DNA of 64,000 nt, from the NCBI GenBank assembly GCA_902806595.1, contig CADCXC010000035.1, positions 1 to 64,000 on the forward strand, in the 5' to 3' direction. The notes under the pieces are model-generated. The model did not search any database and was not told the DNA's origin. It was given only the letters and a program-made list of their open reading frames with translations. Made by a program: the position numbers and the translations under genes. Positions 15,185 to 28,329 of this stretch are shown in pieces (the stretch's first letter is position 1; each line of letters begins with the position of its first letter). This DNA comes from Pyrenopolyporus hunteri (taxonomy: Eukaryota; Ascomycota; Sordariomycetes; Xylariales; Hypoxylaceae).

Positions 15185-15315
15185 TAAATTTTATTAATAT
15201 TATAAAAAGGAAAAAAAAAAAAAATTAAACCGTAATTTTATATATAAATTTCGGCGATATATTCGATCGAAACTTTAATATTAATTATTTAAAAGGGTTA
15301 AATTAATTGTATCGA
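15185..15315 (+). repeat. Dispersed poly(A)-linked repeat, copy 5
   Basis: TTTATTAATATTATAAAAA is followed by an A-rich run, TTAAACCGTAATTTTATATA, and a tail with TTATTTAAAAGGGTTAAATT. It aligns block for block with 18640-18790. Confidence 0.5.
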
Positions 15316-17094
15316 ATTGCGATAATTGCGGTATTATGTTAATAAAAATTACGTTTATTTTTATTTTTATCGATGTTGTTTTAATTATTTGTTTATTGTA
15401 AAACGATAATCCTTTGATATATTTTAATTAAATGTAAATAAAAAAAATATATTTAAAACGTCGTTATTTAATAATATATTAATAATTTTTTCGTTCGATA
15501 TCGAAAAATATTACTTAAAAACTTCGATTTTTTATTAATATTATCGAAAAAAATAAACGAAATAAAATAATTTTAATATTAATATAAATCGAAATAATAT
15601 TATTTTTAATTAATAAAAAATAAGTAATTTTAAAGTAAATATTTTAATATATATTTAATACGATTAATTAAATACGTTTTTAAAGTAAATTATTCGATTA
15701 TTATTATTTTAATTTAAAAATTTAAAAGATAATATATTTTATTAAAATCGTTTATCGATTTAAAAAAAAATAAGTTAATTACGTCGTTTTTTTTATTTAA
15801 TTCTTCGTTATTTATTATTATATTATTAATAGTTAAATTTATAAATATATTATTTATTATTTTTTCGTCGTTTTTTACGTTTTTTACGGTAAATAACGCG
15901 AAAATAATATTTTTAAAAAAAATATATATGTTTAAATTATTCGAAAATAAAAGTAAATTAAATTTTATTAACGAATAAATTTAAATAATACACTTTTATA
16001 AATAAAGTTAACCGATAAAAAAACGTTAATTATAAATTAAATTTAAAAAATACGATAAATTTTTTAATTTAATTATTATATAAAAAAAATTATTTATATT
16101 TAAAAAAAAATTAATAATAATAAACGATATAAAAACGTAATAATATTAATATTTATATTATTAAAATTATAATAAAATAATTATCGATAAATTATTTTAT
16201 ATTAAAACGAAATAAACGCTTTATTTTTTTTTTATTACTTTTTTTCGTTTTTTTAAAAAACTTATATATACGTTTAAATTAAATTATTATATATTATTAA
16301 ACGTATATATTTTTTTATTAAATATTATTTATATTATATAATATTTAAATAAGTAATTAATTAAAAATATAATTAAATCATTATAAAATTATTATATAAA
16401 ATAATGTTATTAATATCATTTAAAGTTTATAAGTCGATTAAATTAATTTTTTATTTAAACGATAATTTTTATTAAAATAATACTTTTTAAAAATAATATT
16501 ATTTTTATTTATATTATTATTTATATAATTTAAACGAAATTATTATTTCGTAGATATTATAACGCGATTTGTAATATATTTAAAAATTTTATTAATCCTT
16601 TTTTTTATATTAAATTTATAATATTTTTAACCGTAATTTTCCCGTTTTTAATTACCCTTATTTTTATTTTCTCGTATTTATTTAACGTTACGTTAAATGT
16701 TAAAATAAGTAAATAATTAATAATTTAAAATTTTTCGTTAAAATATATAATCGAATCGAATATAATTAATAAATACTTAAATATTTACTTTAAATAAATT
16801 AATATATAAATATAAATATTTACGAAATAAATCGATAAATGTTTAAATATTTATTAAATAATTAAAAAATAATATTAAAATTTATTAATTATAACTATCG
16901 TTTAAATTAATAAACTTTTTAATTTTATTTTTTTTTAATTTAAAAATAAATTATATTTAATAATTTTTTTTTTAAAATATTTTAAAAATAATAATTTAAT
17001 TAATATTAATAAAAATTTATTCGAAATTTATTTATTAATATATTTTAAAATATAAATAAATATATTTTTTATAATACCTTATATTTTTTATACG

Positions 17095-17160
17095 AATTTG
17101 TGTTTTTTATAAAAATTCGCGTTTTTTATAATAATTTGCGTTTTTTATAATAATTTTTTT
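17095..17160. repeat. 19-base tandem repeat, three copies
   Basis: Three units with the core GTTTTTTATAA occur in a row, each introduced by ATTTGT, ATTCGC or ATTTGC. Confidence 0.6.
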
Positions 17161-18569
17161 ATATTTTATTTCTTTTAAAATATTTACGTATTAATTTTAT
17201 TTTATAATTTTAAATATTTAATTTTTATATTTCGAAATTTCGATTAAATATATTATATATTTTTTAATATCGTTACGTTAAATTAAATTAACGAAATTCG
17301 AAAATTATTATATTTACTTTTAAAATATTTTCGAATAAATTAAATAAATAATAAATAAATTTATTACGAAATATTCGTTTTCGATAATAATATATTAATA
17401 TCGTCATTTTTAAATAAAACGATTAATTTACTACCCTTATAATAATTAAATCGAAAACGGTTAATTTTATTAATATTAAGTAAAATCTTAATTAAAATTA
17501 AATAAAATTTTTTAATTAAAATTTAAAAAAAAAAAAAAACTTTTTTTTAAAATTTATATAATCGATTATTTATTATATTAACGATAATAATAAACGGCCG
17601 GAAATAATCGATGATATTATTTCGATCGATTATATTATTTAAATTTTAATAAAAGTTAAAAAAACCCTCGTAAATAAACCGGTAATAAAAATAATTCGAA
17701 ATCGATAAATAAAATTAATTTCGCGTTTTTTTATTTTTTTAATTAATTAATAATATTTATTATTAACTTAAATTAAAATAAATTATTACTTTTAATAGTC
17801 GTAATTATAATCGAAGTTATCGACATTAAAAGTTAAAATTAATATAATTTTAATCGTTAATTAATAATTTCGAAGATAAATTAATTTATATATATTTTTA
17901 TTATCGAATATAGTTTTTAATTATTTATAACCGTTTACGTAATAATTATTAATATCGTTTTACTTTTAAAATATATTTATGTAAATTATAAAATAAATTA
18001 AAATTTTTTTTAATATTATATCGTTTTATTTAATTATTTTTACGATATTTACGTCGAATATTATTATAATAATAATAATAATAAATGTTTTTATCGACGT
18101 AATATATATTATTTTATTAATATATATTAAATAATTAATTTAATTATTATAAACGTAAAAAAACGCGTATAAATAAATAACGTATTTAAAATTATTTTTA
18201 AATTATTTTTAATATTTATTTAAATCGAAAAATCGATATCGACTTTAATTTTTATTTTTAAAATAATTAAAAATATTAAAGTTTAATTATTTGATATAAT
18301 TAATTAAATTTAAAAATTTAAACGTAAAAAATTAATTATTAATATTTAATATTATATAATATATAATATATTTAAATAATTATTTATTTTATTATATTTT
18401 TATTTATATTTATTTATTATTTATTTATTTTACGATATTAAAATTTTTATCGTATATTATAAAATTTTAAAAATAAAAATAATTTAATTAAAAATATATC
18501 GAAACGTATAAATTTTTAAATTATTACGATTTAATACGATTAAATTAATTTTATTAAAAAAATAAATAT

Positions 18570-18790
18570 CGAGGTTTTAATTAATTACGCCGTTAAAATT
18601 TATATATAAAATTGTAATTTAATTTTTTTTTTTTTTTTTTTTATAATATTAATAAAATTTTATTTTTAATTTTTAATATTACGCATTATATTAAAATTAA
18701 ACCGCGATTTTATATATAAACTTTAATTACGTAATCGGTCGAAGTTTCGATATCGGTTATTTAATAAAGTTAAATTAATTACATCGAATC
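18570..18790. repeat. Two back-to-back copies of the dispersed repeat
   Basis: A minus-strand copy (18570-18665, ending in a T22 run then ATAATATTAATAAAATT) is followed by a plus-strand copy (18690-18790) with TTAAACCGCGATTTTATATA and ATCGGTTATTTAATAAAGTT. The orientation is opposite to the pair at 12600-12975, so the family does not have one fixed pair arrangement. Confidence 0.5.
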
Positions 18791-19280
18791 GTAATAAAAA
18801 AAAAAATTATAAAATTTATATATATTAAAATAAAATAACGAAATTATTTCGTATTACGTTATTAATAATTTATTACTTTTTAAAAATCATATATAATAAT
18901 ATAACTTTATATTAAAATATTTATCGTAATAATAATAATAATAAATATACTTTTATTAAATATTTCGTCGTTTTACGTAATAAAAATTTAAGATATAAAC
19001 TTTTAAAAAAAATATAAATATCGATTAATACGAAATTAATTTATTTATAACTTTTAAATATATATAATTTAATTAATTTTTTTTATTTTTTTACTTTTTA
19101 TTATACGATTATATAATTTTATTTCGATTATTTATTAACGATTTTTTATTTATTTAATATCGTATATTTACGATAATTTTTTTATTATAATTTTATTTAA
19201 TTTATAAAAAATAAATTTATTATTTTTTTTAATTATATTATAAACTTATTATTCAATTAAATAATTATATAATTTAATGG

Positions 19281-21019
19281 TATATACTTTATAACCTCTT
19301 ATAGTTTTTACGTAACTACATCTAAAAAGTGGGCTTAACATCTAGAAATTCTTTGAATTGGCGGTTTGGCGGAAAATCCTTTTACGGTCCGGCGTGGGCT
19401 TACCTTATTTCTTATATTCCGTACGTGGTGCATCTAAAATGGTGACGTTGTCCCCGAAGCCCACGCTGCGCCTTTGGTTTAGCCCTCGTGGCTGACATGA
19501 GAATCAATACGTGTCTTTAGCTTTTCCCTGTCGGTGCCACGAGGTTTATCTCTATTTCTGGCTTTGTAAAGGTTGGAGTAGCATCTCAACAAAGAAGATC
19601 GGCGGTGTCATGTTTCCGGAGCGTTCAACACATATAACCCAGGTAGAAGATCTGCTTTGCAGAACGGTCTAGCGGCTGCTTGCATAGGTTTCCAATATCG
19701 GACGTCCACCAGTTCCTCAAGGCGAATTCGCGAACGGTAAGTCGTGTAGAAGAGAACTGGGTTTAGCCGACAGGTTCGCCAACGATCCTTAAGTAATTAT
19801 TGTGCGTATATAAAGGTCAGGGTAAAGGTCAGGGACCAGCTAAGCTACACTCTTCGTTCGACCAACAGGTAAAAAGGAGTTAGGCGAGCGGAACTGGCAC
19901 ATAGATAGGTACCTAGGTAGGTAATTTATCGTACCCTCGGGAATGGAACTGCAGACCCAGTTAGCCACAAGCTTCGGTTGCATTACAGGGCTGGGGGGCA
20001 GCCAATAAGCTGGAGTGCCGGGTGGCTTATGAAGATCCTCATGATAGCGCTGGATGACCCGCAGCATCTGGGCTGCAATGCACTGTAAAGGAGTCTATGA
20101 GATGACAGCTGTGGCAACGGCCGGGGATTGGTTTAATCGGGCATTTAATATAATAGATATAATTGTAGCGATATCTCAACCCAAGAGAAAAGAGCATCAG
20201 CAGAAGAGTTGATGTTGTTATTTTTCAGCCAGCACAAACGCGACGCTCCAATTTATTGTAATACATGTATAACACAAAATGTACTAAGTACACGCACCTA
20301 CCTTACCTACATGTACATGTACCTCTTTACCCCGAGAGGCGCGTTACGTGCCACCTGCCGCGGTACACATGGGTGCCAGGCGTCAATATGTATATAGAAG
20401 TTCCGCTTACAACACGAGTTATAGGGATACCTACACCTAGTGTACCTAGGTATTTAAGTACCTCTCTTACACGTGCTTACCAGTAACGTTGGCCGCTCTT
20501 CAACCCGAATTTCAGAGACATGTAGCCGAAATGCAGTAGAGTTTCGACCAAAAGCCAATCACTACCAAGATAAGATGAATCGTGTTGGGACCTTGTTGAA
20601 CATCGGATTATCACTGCGTATGTACCCAAAGTACGTACGTGTAGGTACCCTACGATAATTGGTAGCAAATTGATGTATGTACCTACGTGTACCGAGGCAC
20701 CTGATAAGTTGGCAACATGCCGAACGCGTTGCGTGCAAAGTACAAGTAGGTACATCGCCTAGCATATACAGCGCATTCATGCCTCACTAAATATAGCGCT
20801 AATGGAGGCGTTCGAAGATCCCCGAGTGGCCTGTGGTCGGCCCTAACCCATCAGCGCCACAGATGAAAGACCCACATAAACCCCCTTCGCAATGGAGTAA
20901 TTGAGGCTTGGTGATTACCTGGGTGGTACTCTTCTGACTTCATTTCCGCCAAGCCAAGGTTTAAAGGGTACATGGGCAAGTTAGGTCAGTTAGGTTCGGC
21001 CTACTTAGTCTTTTTCACT
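19281..21019. other. Intergenic, no gene seen
   Basis: Base composition is normal but no convincing gene is present. It carries palindromic GTACCTAGGTA motifs at 19905-19922 and 20442-20452 and many CTACCT/GTACGT repeats between 20270 and 20760. Overlapping short frames on both strands there come from these repeats. Confidence 0.6.
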
Positions 21020-21419
21020 CTTTCTAGATTAACTACAATTTAGTTAACCAATCTTCGTTCTCTTCGTCTCTCGTCTCCCATCTCTCGTCTCTCCCTCAAC
21101 TTTACCCCTTCCGCATTCCGTCGCCGAGAGAGCCTGCACCTAATTAACTTCTTTTTCGCCTTCCCTTCACCCTTCTATTCAGGGAACTTTCTCCGGCTTC
21201 CAACTTCCTTCAATTCTTCTGCCTTTGCTCTTCGACCAACAACGTTTCAATCGGACTGCGCCGACGATCCAATCAATCGATAAGCCAAATCCAGTCGTCA
21301 CTGCAACCTTCCAGTCGCATCACCATCGCCTTCTTGGGTTGCCCCTTTACTTGTTTACTCCAAGCGCATCACACTCCTCCCGCTCTCCTACGTGTCCATA
21401 ATCTTGCGACAAAATCAAG
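21020..21419 (+). promoter_or_regulatory. Pyrimidine-rich promoter/leader of rho3
   Basis: From about 21020 to the ATG the plus strand is rich in C and T, with repeated TCTCGTCTC blocks at 21060-21095. Such CT-rich stretches commonly mark core promoters and 5' leaders of filamentous fungi. No clear TATA box is visible. Confidence 0.4.
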
Positions 21420-22279
21420 ATGCCGTCACTTTGCGGATTGGGAGGATCCAAGACCGTTCAGCGCAAGCTGGTCCTTTTGTGAGTGTATTCATCGTTAATT
21501 TCCGTCGCGCCTCGGCAGCATGCGCTCACGCCCCTTTTGAGTTTACCTCTTTATTGCCAGTTCACTAACAGAGCTCAACCTTCCCTTGCAGAGGAGACGG
21601 TGCTTGCGGAAAGACATCGTTGTTGAACGTCTTCACCAGAGGATATTTCCCGACAGTCTATGAGCCTACGGTCTTCGAAAACTACGTTCACGGTACGGCC
21701 GACATACCCCATCCCCCCTAGAAAGATTTACACGCTTGAGGGAAATACAACAGCAGGATTTAATTGGGCTTTTCGCGAAAACTTTGCACTGACCAGACAC
21801 CAGACATCTTTGTCGACAACGTGCACATCGAACTCTCGTTATGGGATACCGCTGGACAAGAAGAATTCGACCGCTTACGAAGTCTTTCCTACGATAACAC
21901 AGACGTGGTCGTACTCTGCTTCAGCGTCGACAGCAAGGACTCGCTAGAAAACGTCGAGAGCAAGTGGGTTGGTGAGATTCAGGAAAATTGCCCTGGCGTC
22001 AAGTTGGTCTTGGTGGCGTTAAAATGCGATCTGCGCGAGAACGGCGACGAGGACGATGATGCGGCTGCCAGTGGAATGGACGGCCCCCAACGAGAAAAGA
22101 AGCCGATGATCGACTACAACCAAGGCCTGGATGTTGCACGACGCATCAAGGCCATGCGCTACCTCGAGTGCTCGGCCATGAGGAATCGCGGCGTTAACGA
22201 AGCCTTCACCGAAGCTGCCCGAGTAGCCCTTAGTGTCAAACCAAGTGGCGAGAATGACTCCAAGTGCGTCGTCATGTAA
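21420..22279 (+). CDS. rho3: Rho-type small GTPase (Rho3)
   Basis: Three exons, 21420-21478, 21592-21692 and 21804-22279, give 211 residues. Both introns (113 and 111 bases) have GT..AG ends and CTAAC or CTGAC branch sites. Visible motifs are the P-loop GDGACGKT (21-28), switch I with T46, DTAGQEE (68-74), LKCDL (126-130), the base-binding CSA (176-178) and a C-terminal CAAX box CVVM (208-211), which predicts prenylation and membrane anchoring. The stretch ENVESKWVGEI and the N-terminus around SKTVQRKLVLLGDG are typical of fungal Rho3, which acts in polarized growth and exocytosis. The Rho insert (about 132-156) is acidic and Ala/Gly-rich. The gene is intact although it lies between two RIP-degraded blocks about 2 kb away on each side. 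Family is near certain, the Rho3 subclass likely. Confidence 0.93.
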
Positions 22280-24714
22280 GATCAGAATAGACGCCCACCC
22301 ACCCGAACCGACACGAATTTCCTTCTACCGGCCGTGAACGAGCGCAGGAGTTTGGGATCACGAGAATATCCCTGTCTTTTTCTTTTTTTACCATTTTGGG
22401 AGTGCCGATACATCTACGTCCACCCATGCCGTACCCGAACACAGCACCACGAATACATTGTGCTGGACGGCCTCATTTTGTACCATCCGAGGCGCCCCCC
22501 GTTTTTCCCTGTACATATACTTATTTGTCTAACTTCTGCGCACATACACCGGCGACACTTGGACTCATTACCTGTTTTTGTAATCACACTAAGGGTTGGC
22601 ACCACGCTGCCGGAGAGAGCAGTATTCAAGGGGAGGGGGCCATTTGTTTGTTTTGCTATTACGGCTAGACGAGTGAAGCTGTACGAGAACGGTCACACGC
22701 CCGCGGCAACCAATAACGCTGCTGCGCCACCTCTCGTATTTCTTTTGTTATATACCGGGATACGACCGGGTGAGCTAGCCTCTACGGACCGAGAGGAGTT
22801 AGATGTAGTCAAAAGCTAATCGAATTCGTTTTGTTCGATGCAAACATGAGGTCCGGGTTTCCAGTTTGTTGACTCCCTGAGCACTTGGCCTTCCCAACCC
22901 CGCCACTAAGGGATGGACGCTCAGACCTGAGTAAGGAGATTGGCCTGCTTCACGCAAGATATACTGTAGGCACGGCAGCCCGTACATACCCCCTACCCAA
23001 GATATGTTCTGGTCTATTCCTTCCATGTTCAGGATCTATCATCGACTCATCGTTTATCACCGTGTGTAGGTAGTCAATAGGAGACTAGTACGGATTCATC
23101 GCCACCTATCTATAAGCCACGAAGTCCAGAACTCATAATCGCACCGCGTATGTTTCTCCAAAATTATCTCCCGGGCTAAGTAACCATTAGCGGCCTTTGG
23201 TCCGATGCGGGAATAAGCCCTCTGCCTGAATCATGGAGCACTTCGGATCCGGGTCAATCCCAAGGTAACCAGCGCACTCGGACGGGCCCCCGTGGGGGGA
23301 AGTTATCCAACGGTTTATTTACTAGGTCCCATAGTCCACTTCATATTCGTATCTTTTCAACGTAAGAATATTATATCATATCAATCCCTTAACCAGAACG
23401 TAACCAACTGGAAACTAATTAAGCGCTAGGTGGACTTACCGGGAAAAGCCGGCCTTATCCGCCGCACTTTTATTCCAAACGCCAGGATCAACCCTAGTAT
23501 TAAGCCTCAAACGAACTCTCCAGGCTTTCTATTCCTTTGGCTGATCTAGAAGATTAGCGGAAATGTCAAGCTGAAGTGGAGCTGCACATAGCATAACTGC
23601 CGAACATAGAACACGACGAGTCCCGCGACAACCAAGTCCGCCAACAAGGACATCACACTATATATAAAAATAACGGGGAGGCTAGGCGAATAAGAGGAAA
23701 CAAGACGCATCCTCCGAGATATATCAACGCTAAGTAAGGTACGTGACTTATCGAAGGGATATGTTCAACGTCGATAGGTATCTTCGGAAAAAAAAAAAAA
23801 AAAAAAAAAAAAAACGTACAACACCAGGGATTCGCTGGTCGTCACCGACCCAACTACTGATCTGGCACTATCCGGCTTATCGATGGGAGAGCGGACGGGA
23901 TCCCGAGTTCTCCAGATGCTATGGTCGTACGTGAAAGTATACTACCTTGTTGTGGTATATATATCATAGGAAAGTTGGGCCGTTCCGGGATACTTTCTAG
24001 CCTTACGTAAGGGAGTGCGAGGCGGTATAACTATATTGTCGGGGCTTGATAAAACGTGTAATGGCGGAGCTTTCGGTGTAGAGTTTATATCAAGCAAATA
24101 AATTAGACTAAATAACTCTCAATGCCATGCCTCGGAGTAACCAAACTTCTCGTCTTACGGGGGGCTGAACATCGAACTATCTTCTTGCTGAAATCTTGCT
24201 GAAACTTAGTTCATGTTTCCTAGGGGGTAGAAAAGGTGGGAGTTGAAGGCGTTGTATTGGTGTAAGTTTTCTAGGGTGTAGTATTGGAAGCGAAGCGAAT
24301 TATATACCCCATCACAATGTGTCACACTTTCCTCTGGATGTACTATCCTCCATCTGGGGTATATTAGTAAAATTATATAGGATAGAGAATCCCTACGATA
24401 TAAGCTCAGAAGTCATACTAGTTACGACGAAACTCTTCCCTCAGACTTATAGTGGGTCCGGTAAAGAGACGCACTAACGCTTTCATCCGATCGCAGCCGA
24501 CCTAGACTCGGATTTACGTTGAAGTTATTCTAGGAGCTCCGGATACTTCGTTAGGGGGTACCTAGTAGGTTGGTATCTCGGACGGAGTAACATCCCTACC
24601 TAGGTACAATACTTAGTGCTTCCTTAAGGGGTTTACATATGCTGCAAGCACGGGGAATAAACGCAGTTGGTTATAAACATCCCGCGCCTTCGTTAACGTT
24701 TAAGCGATCGGTTT
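22280..24714. other. Intergenic, no gene seen
   Basis: The first several hundred bases are probably the rho3 3' UTR. The rest has no recognisable coding sequence. It holds an A27 run (23788-23814), a GTACCTAG motif near 24558 and TACCTAGGTAC at 24597-24607. Composition becomes AT-rich abruptly from about 24715. Confidence 0.6.
23788..23814 (+). repeat. Poly(A) run, 27 bases
   Basis: An uninterrupted run of 27 A in GC-balanced DNA. It could be a simple homopolymer or the tail of a retroposed sequence; no flanking duplication is obvious. Confidence 0.9.
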
Positions 24715-24780
24715 TTATAAATTTATTTCGTTATTTAATTATTCGCTAGTATAAGAAATTTAATAAGCGAATTGAAGATA

Positions 24781-24898
24781 TAAAATAATATAAATTATAT
24801 ATAATATATATAAAAGTAAAATTTTTTAAAAAAAATTTAATAATAAAAATTATATATATATAAAATAAATTTAAATAATTAATTTTAAATTTTCGATA
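24781..24898. repeat. Left terminal direct repeat (putative 5' or 3' LTR)
   Basis: It aligns without gaps over 118 bases to 32806-32923. At all 14 differing positions this copy has A or T where the right copy has G or C, so it is the more heavily mutated copy. Similarity may extend some 20 bases upstream with gaps. Confidence 0.75.
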
Positions 24899-26225
24899 TT
24901 TTTTTATAATTTAAACGTTAAATTTTACGATTTATTTAAAAAATTATATATAAAAAAAAATTATAAAATATTTTAAAATAAAAAATATCGTATAAATTAT
25001 AATATTTTAAAAAATATAAAAATAAAATTACGTAATTAAATACGTATTTTTATAAGTTTAAATTTTACGTTTAAATTAAATATTTACGATTATTAAAAAT
25101 ATATTTATATACGTAATAATTATATAAATTACGCGTATTTTTTTTTAAATAATTTAATTAAATCATTTATAATTATTTTATTAATAATAACGTAATTTAA
25201 AACGAAATAATTTTTTAATATAATATTAATAATTTATTTATAATAAATATCGATATAATAAATATAAATCGATTTTAAAAAATTAATTATAATTATTAAA
25301 ATATTTATTAAATCGATAAATATTATTATTAATATTAATTATTTATAATTAAAATTAATAATTAAATTATTAATTTAAATTAACGTTTTATTTAATAAAA
25401 TTAAATTTACGAATTTAATTTTAATAAATAATAATATAATTAAAAATTATTTTTTCGATTTTTAATAAATAAATTTATTAATTAAAAAAATTATTATTTT
25501 TTTTATAAATTATTACGTATTAATAACGTTATTAAAAACTATATTATTATAATTAATAAAATTTAATTAAAAAATTATATATTAAATTTTATTTAATAAA
25601 ATATCGAAATTAATAATATCGATAATATATTATATTAAATATATAATAATTATTTAATAATAAATCGAAAAATTAAAATTAATTTTAAATAATTTATTAA
25701 AAATTTAAATAATATTAAATTTAATTTATATAAAAAAAATTAATTAATTTTATATAATTTTAATATAATTTTATAATTTTTTTATTTATAATTAATTTTT
25801 AAAAATAAAATATAAAAAAATTAAATTATTAAAAAATTTTTATAAAATTAAAATTCGTAAAATTATATTTTATAAATATTTTTTAACGAATTAAAATTAA
25901 TTAATTTAAATTTATTTTAAAATACGATTTTTTCGAATAATTAAATCGAAAAATAAATAAATTTTATTTAAAAATTTAAATTCGAAAAAAATAACGAAAG
26001 TTTTTTTCGTTTAAAAAATAATATTTTTAATAAATTTATTAAAAATTAAATTATTAACGTAAATTAATAAAAATACATTTATATTATTATATTCGAAGTT
26101 TTTTTAAAATATTATTTCGAATTTTTTTTTAAAAAAAAAATTCGAAAAAAAAAATAAAAATTAATTACGTAAAAATTTACGAGTTATATTTTTTACGTTA
26201 TATTAATTATATATTATATTATAAT

Positions 26226-26245
26226 ACGTTACGTTACGTTACGTT
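26226..26245. repeat. 5-base tandem repeat ACGTT
   Basis: ACGTT is repeated four times inside AT-rich block 2. Confidence 0.6.
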
Positions 26246-26489
26246 AATTAATTACGCGTACGTTTCGTATAATAATTTATATTATATTTTTATTTAATTA
26301 ATTAAATCGTTTTATTAAATTATTATATATATTACGATTATTATATTTAAAATTATTTATATTTTAATAAACGATTTTATTAATTAAATTAATTTAATTA
26401 AATTAATTTAATTATATAAATTTAATTTTAATTTAACGTATAATTTAATTTAAAAAAATCGAATTAAATAAATTTATACGAAAAATTCG

Positions 26490-26655
26490 AATTATATAAA
26501 TTTAATTATATAAATTTAATTTTAATTTAACGTATAATTTTATTTAAAAAATTTAAATTATATAAATTTAATTATAAATATAAATTTAATTATAAATATA
26601 AATTTAATTATAAATATAAATTTAATTATATAAATTTAATTATATAAATTTAATT
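26490..26655. repeat. TATAAATTTAAT tandem repeats
   Basis: Units TATAAATTTAAT, alternating with an 18-base version containing an extra ATAAA step, repeat about ten times. Confidence 0.6.
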
Positions 26656-26734
26656 TTAATTCGACGTATTTTTCGTAGTATTTTTCGAAGAATTTTTTAA
26701 ATTATATATTTAAAATTAAATATAAAAAAATTAT

Positions 26735-26990
26735 ACGGGTAGTTATTCGCGACGACTTTATCGAAAAATAATATAAGGTAGTTTTTCGCGACGGTTTTTT
26801 CGAAAAATAATAAAGGTAATTTTTTACGACGGTTTTTTCGAAAAATAATATAAAGTGGTTTTTTACGACGGTTTTATCGAAAAGTAATAAGGGTAGCTTT
26901 TCGCGACGGCTTTTTCGAAAAGTAATATAAAGTGGTTTTTTACGACGGTTTTTCGAAAAATAATACGAGTAATTTTTCGTAAAAATTAAA
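26735..26990. repeat. About 39-base tandem repeat, six copies
   Basis: Six units of 37-42 bases each contain GTAGTTTTTCGCGACGGTTT or a close variant followed by TTTTTCGAAAAATAATA. The TTTTTCGAAAAA core is a perfect palindrome, so every unit could form a small hairpin. More CpG survives here (CGCGACGG) than in the surroundings. Likely a tandem block of the original element, such as a repeat in its untranslated region. Confidence 0.75.
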
Positions 26991-27003
26991 AAATATTACG
27001 AAA

Positions 27004-27113
27004 ATTATATTAAAAATTATATTAAAAGTTATATTAAAAATTATATTAAAAATTATATTAAAAATTATATTAAAAATTATATTAAAAATTATATTAATAA
27101 TTATATTAAAAAA
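27004..27113. repeat. 12-base tandem repeat, nine copies
   Basis: TTATATTAAAAA is repeated about nine times with two single-base variants (TTATATTAAAAG, TTATATTAATAA). Confidence 0.8.
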
Positions 27114-28257
27114 TATATAATTATAAAAATAATCGTAAAATTTAAAAAAAATCGAAGGTTATTATATTATTTTACGAAAGTAATTTTTAATTTTTATATA
27201 CGTAATAATTAATTATAAAAAATTTAAAATTTAAAGTTTAAAAAATTTTAATTAACGTATAATATTATTAAAATAAAATTTTATATAATTTATATAAAAT
27301 TTTATAAAATCGATAAATATAATTAAAATTTTTTCGTATAAATTTATAAAATTATTTAACGTAAATTTTTTTTATTATATAATTCGAAGTTTAAAAAAAT
27401 AATAATTATATTTAATTAATAAAATTTAAAATCGAAAATTATTATAAATATTAAAAATAATTTAATTAAAATAAAATCGATAACGACGATATATAAATTT
27501 TAAATTATTTATAAATTATATTTTTTTAAATTTTCACGTATTATTTAACGTATTTTATTACGTTATTATTAATTATCGAAATTAAATTTTTAATTTATAA
27601 TTTATTTTTTTAATAAAATATTTATATTTAAAAACGAAATTATTAAATTTTATATATAACGATTTTTTAAATTACGTATTTATTTTTCGAAAATAAATTA
27701 TTATTTTTTTTATAATTTCGAATTTTATTAAATTTATTTAAAATTTTTAACGAATAAATAATTTAAACGATTAAAAGTTAAAAAATAATCGATTATTAAA
27801 TTTAAAAAATAAAAAAATTAAATAATATTAAAAATATAAATATTAATATTAATATTAATATAAATAAATTTTAAAATTAAAATTAATTAAATAATATAAT
27901 TAATTAAAATAATATTATAAAGTAATTTTTATAATAATTATAATTAAATTAATTAAAACGTTTAAATTAAAATAAAATTAATTTAAAAAAAATTTTTATT
28001 TAAAATTAAATATTTTAATTCGATTAAAGTATTTTCGAAAAATTTAACGTTCGATTTAATTATTAATTTAATTTTTAATTTAATTATATTATTTAATTTT
28101 TTTAGATTATTTAATTTAATTAAATCGTTTAATTTATTCGAAAAAAAATTAAATTCGTTTAATATTAATGTATTTAATTTAATAAATGTAAAAGTAAAGT
28201 TATTAATAAAATTAAATAAATTCGAATATTAATTTTTAGGGATTATAATTGTATGTA

Positions 28258-28329
28258 TTTAATTTTTAAAAATTATTTAATTTTTAAAAATCGTTTAATT
28301 TTTAAAAATTATTTAAATTTTAAATAATT
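28258..28329. repeat. 18-base tandem repeat, four copies
   Basis: Units of TTTAATTTTTAAAAATTA (28258, 28276, 28294, 28312); the second ends in TCG and the fourth is diverged. Confidence 0.65.

Larger units (their letters stand above)
1..19280. repeat. AT-rich RIP-degraded block 1
   Basis: The whole stretch is extremely AT-rich and carries no reading frame that looks like a gene. In the first 840 bases I counted about 35 C residues followed by G and only one followed by another base; further right a few CpT and CpA survive. This is the pattern expected if C not followed by G was converted to T on both strands, which fits saturated RIP of repeated DNA. Internal minisatellites and a dispersed repeat family (listed separately) show that repeats were the target. 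The right edge is sharp: normal base composition resumes within about 50 bases near 19280. The original elements cannot be identified by eye. A pericentromeric location is possible but not shown. Confidence 0.85.

Noticed and set aside
22334..22819. 161-codon frame after rho3
   Set aside because: No known motif and no coding-like composition; lies where the rho3 3' UTR is expected and begins without a convincing start.
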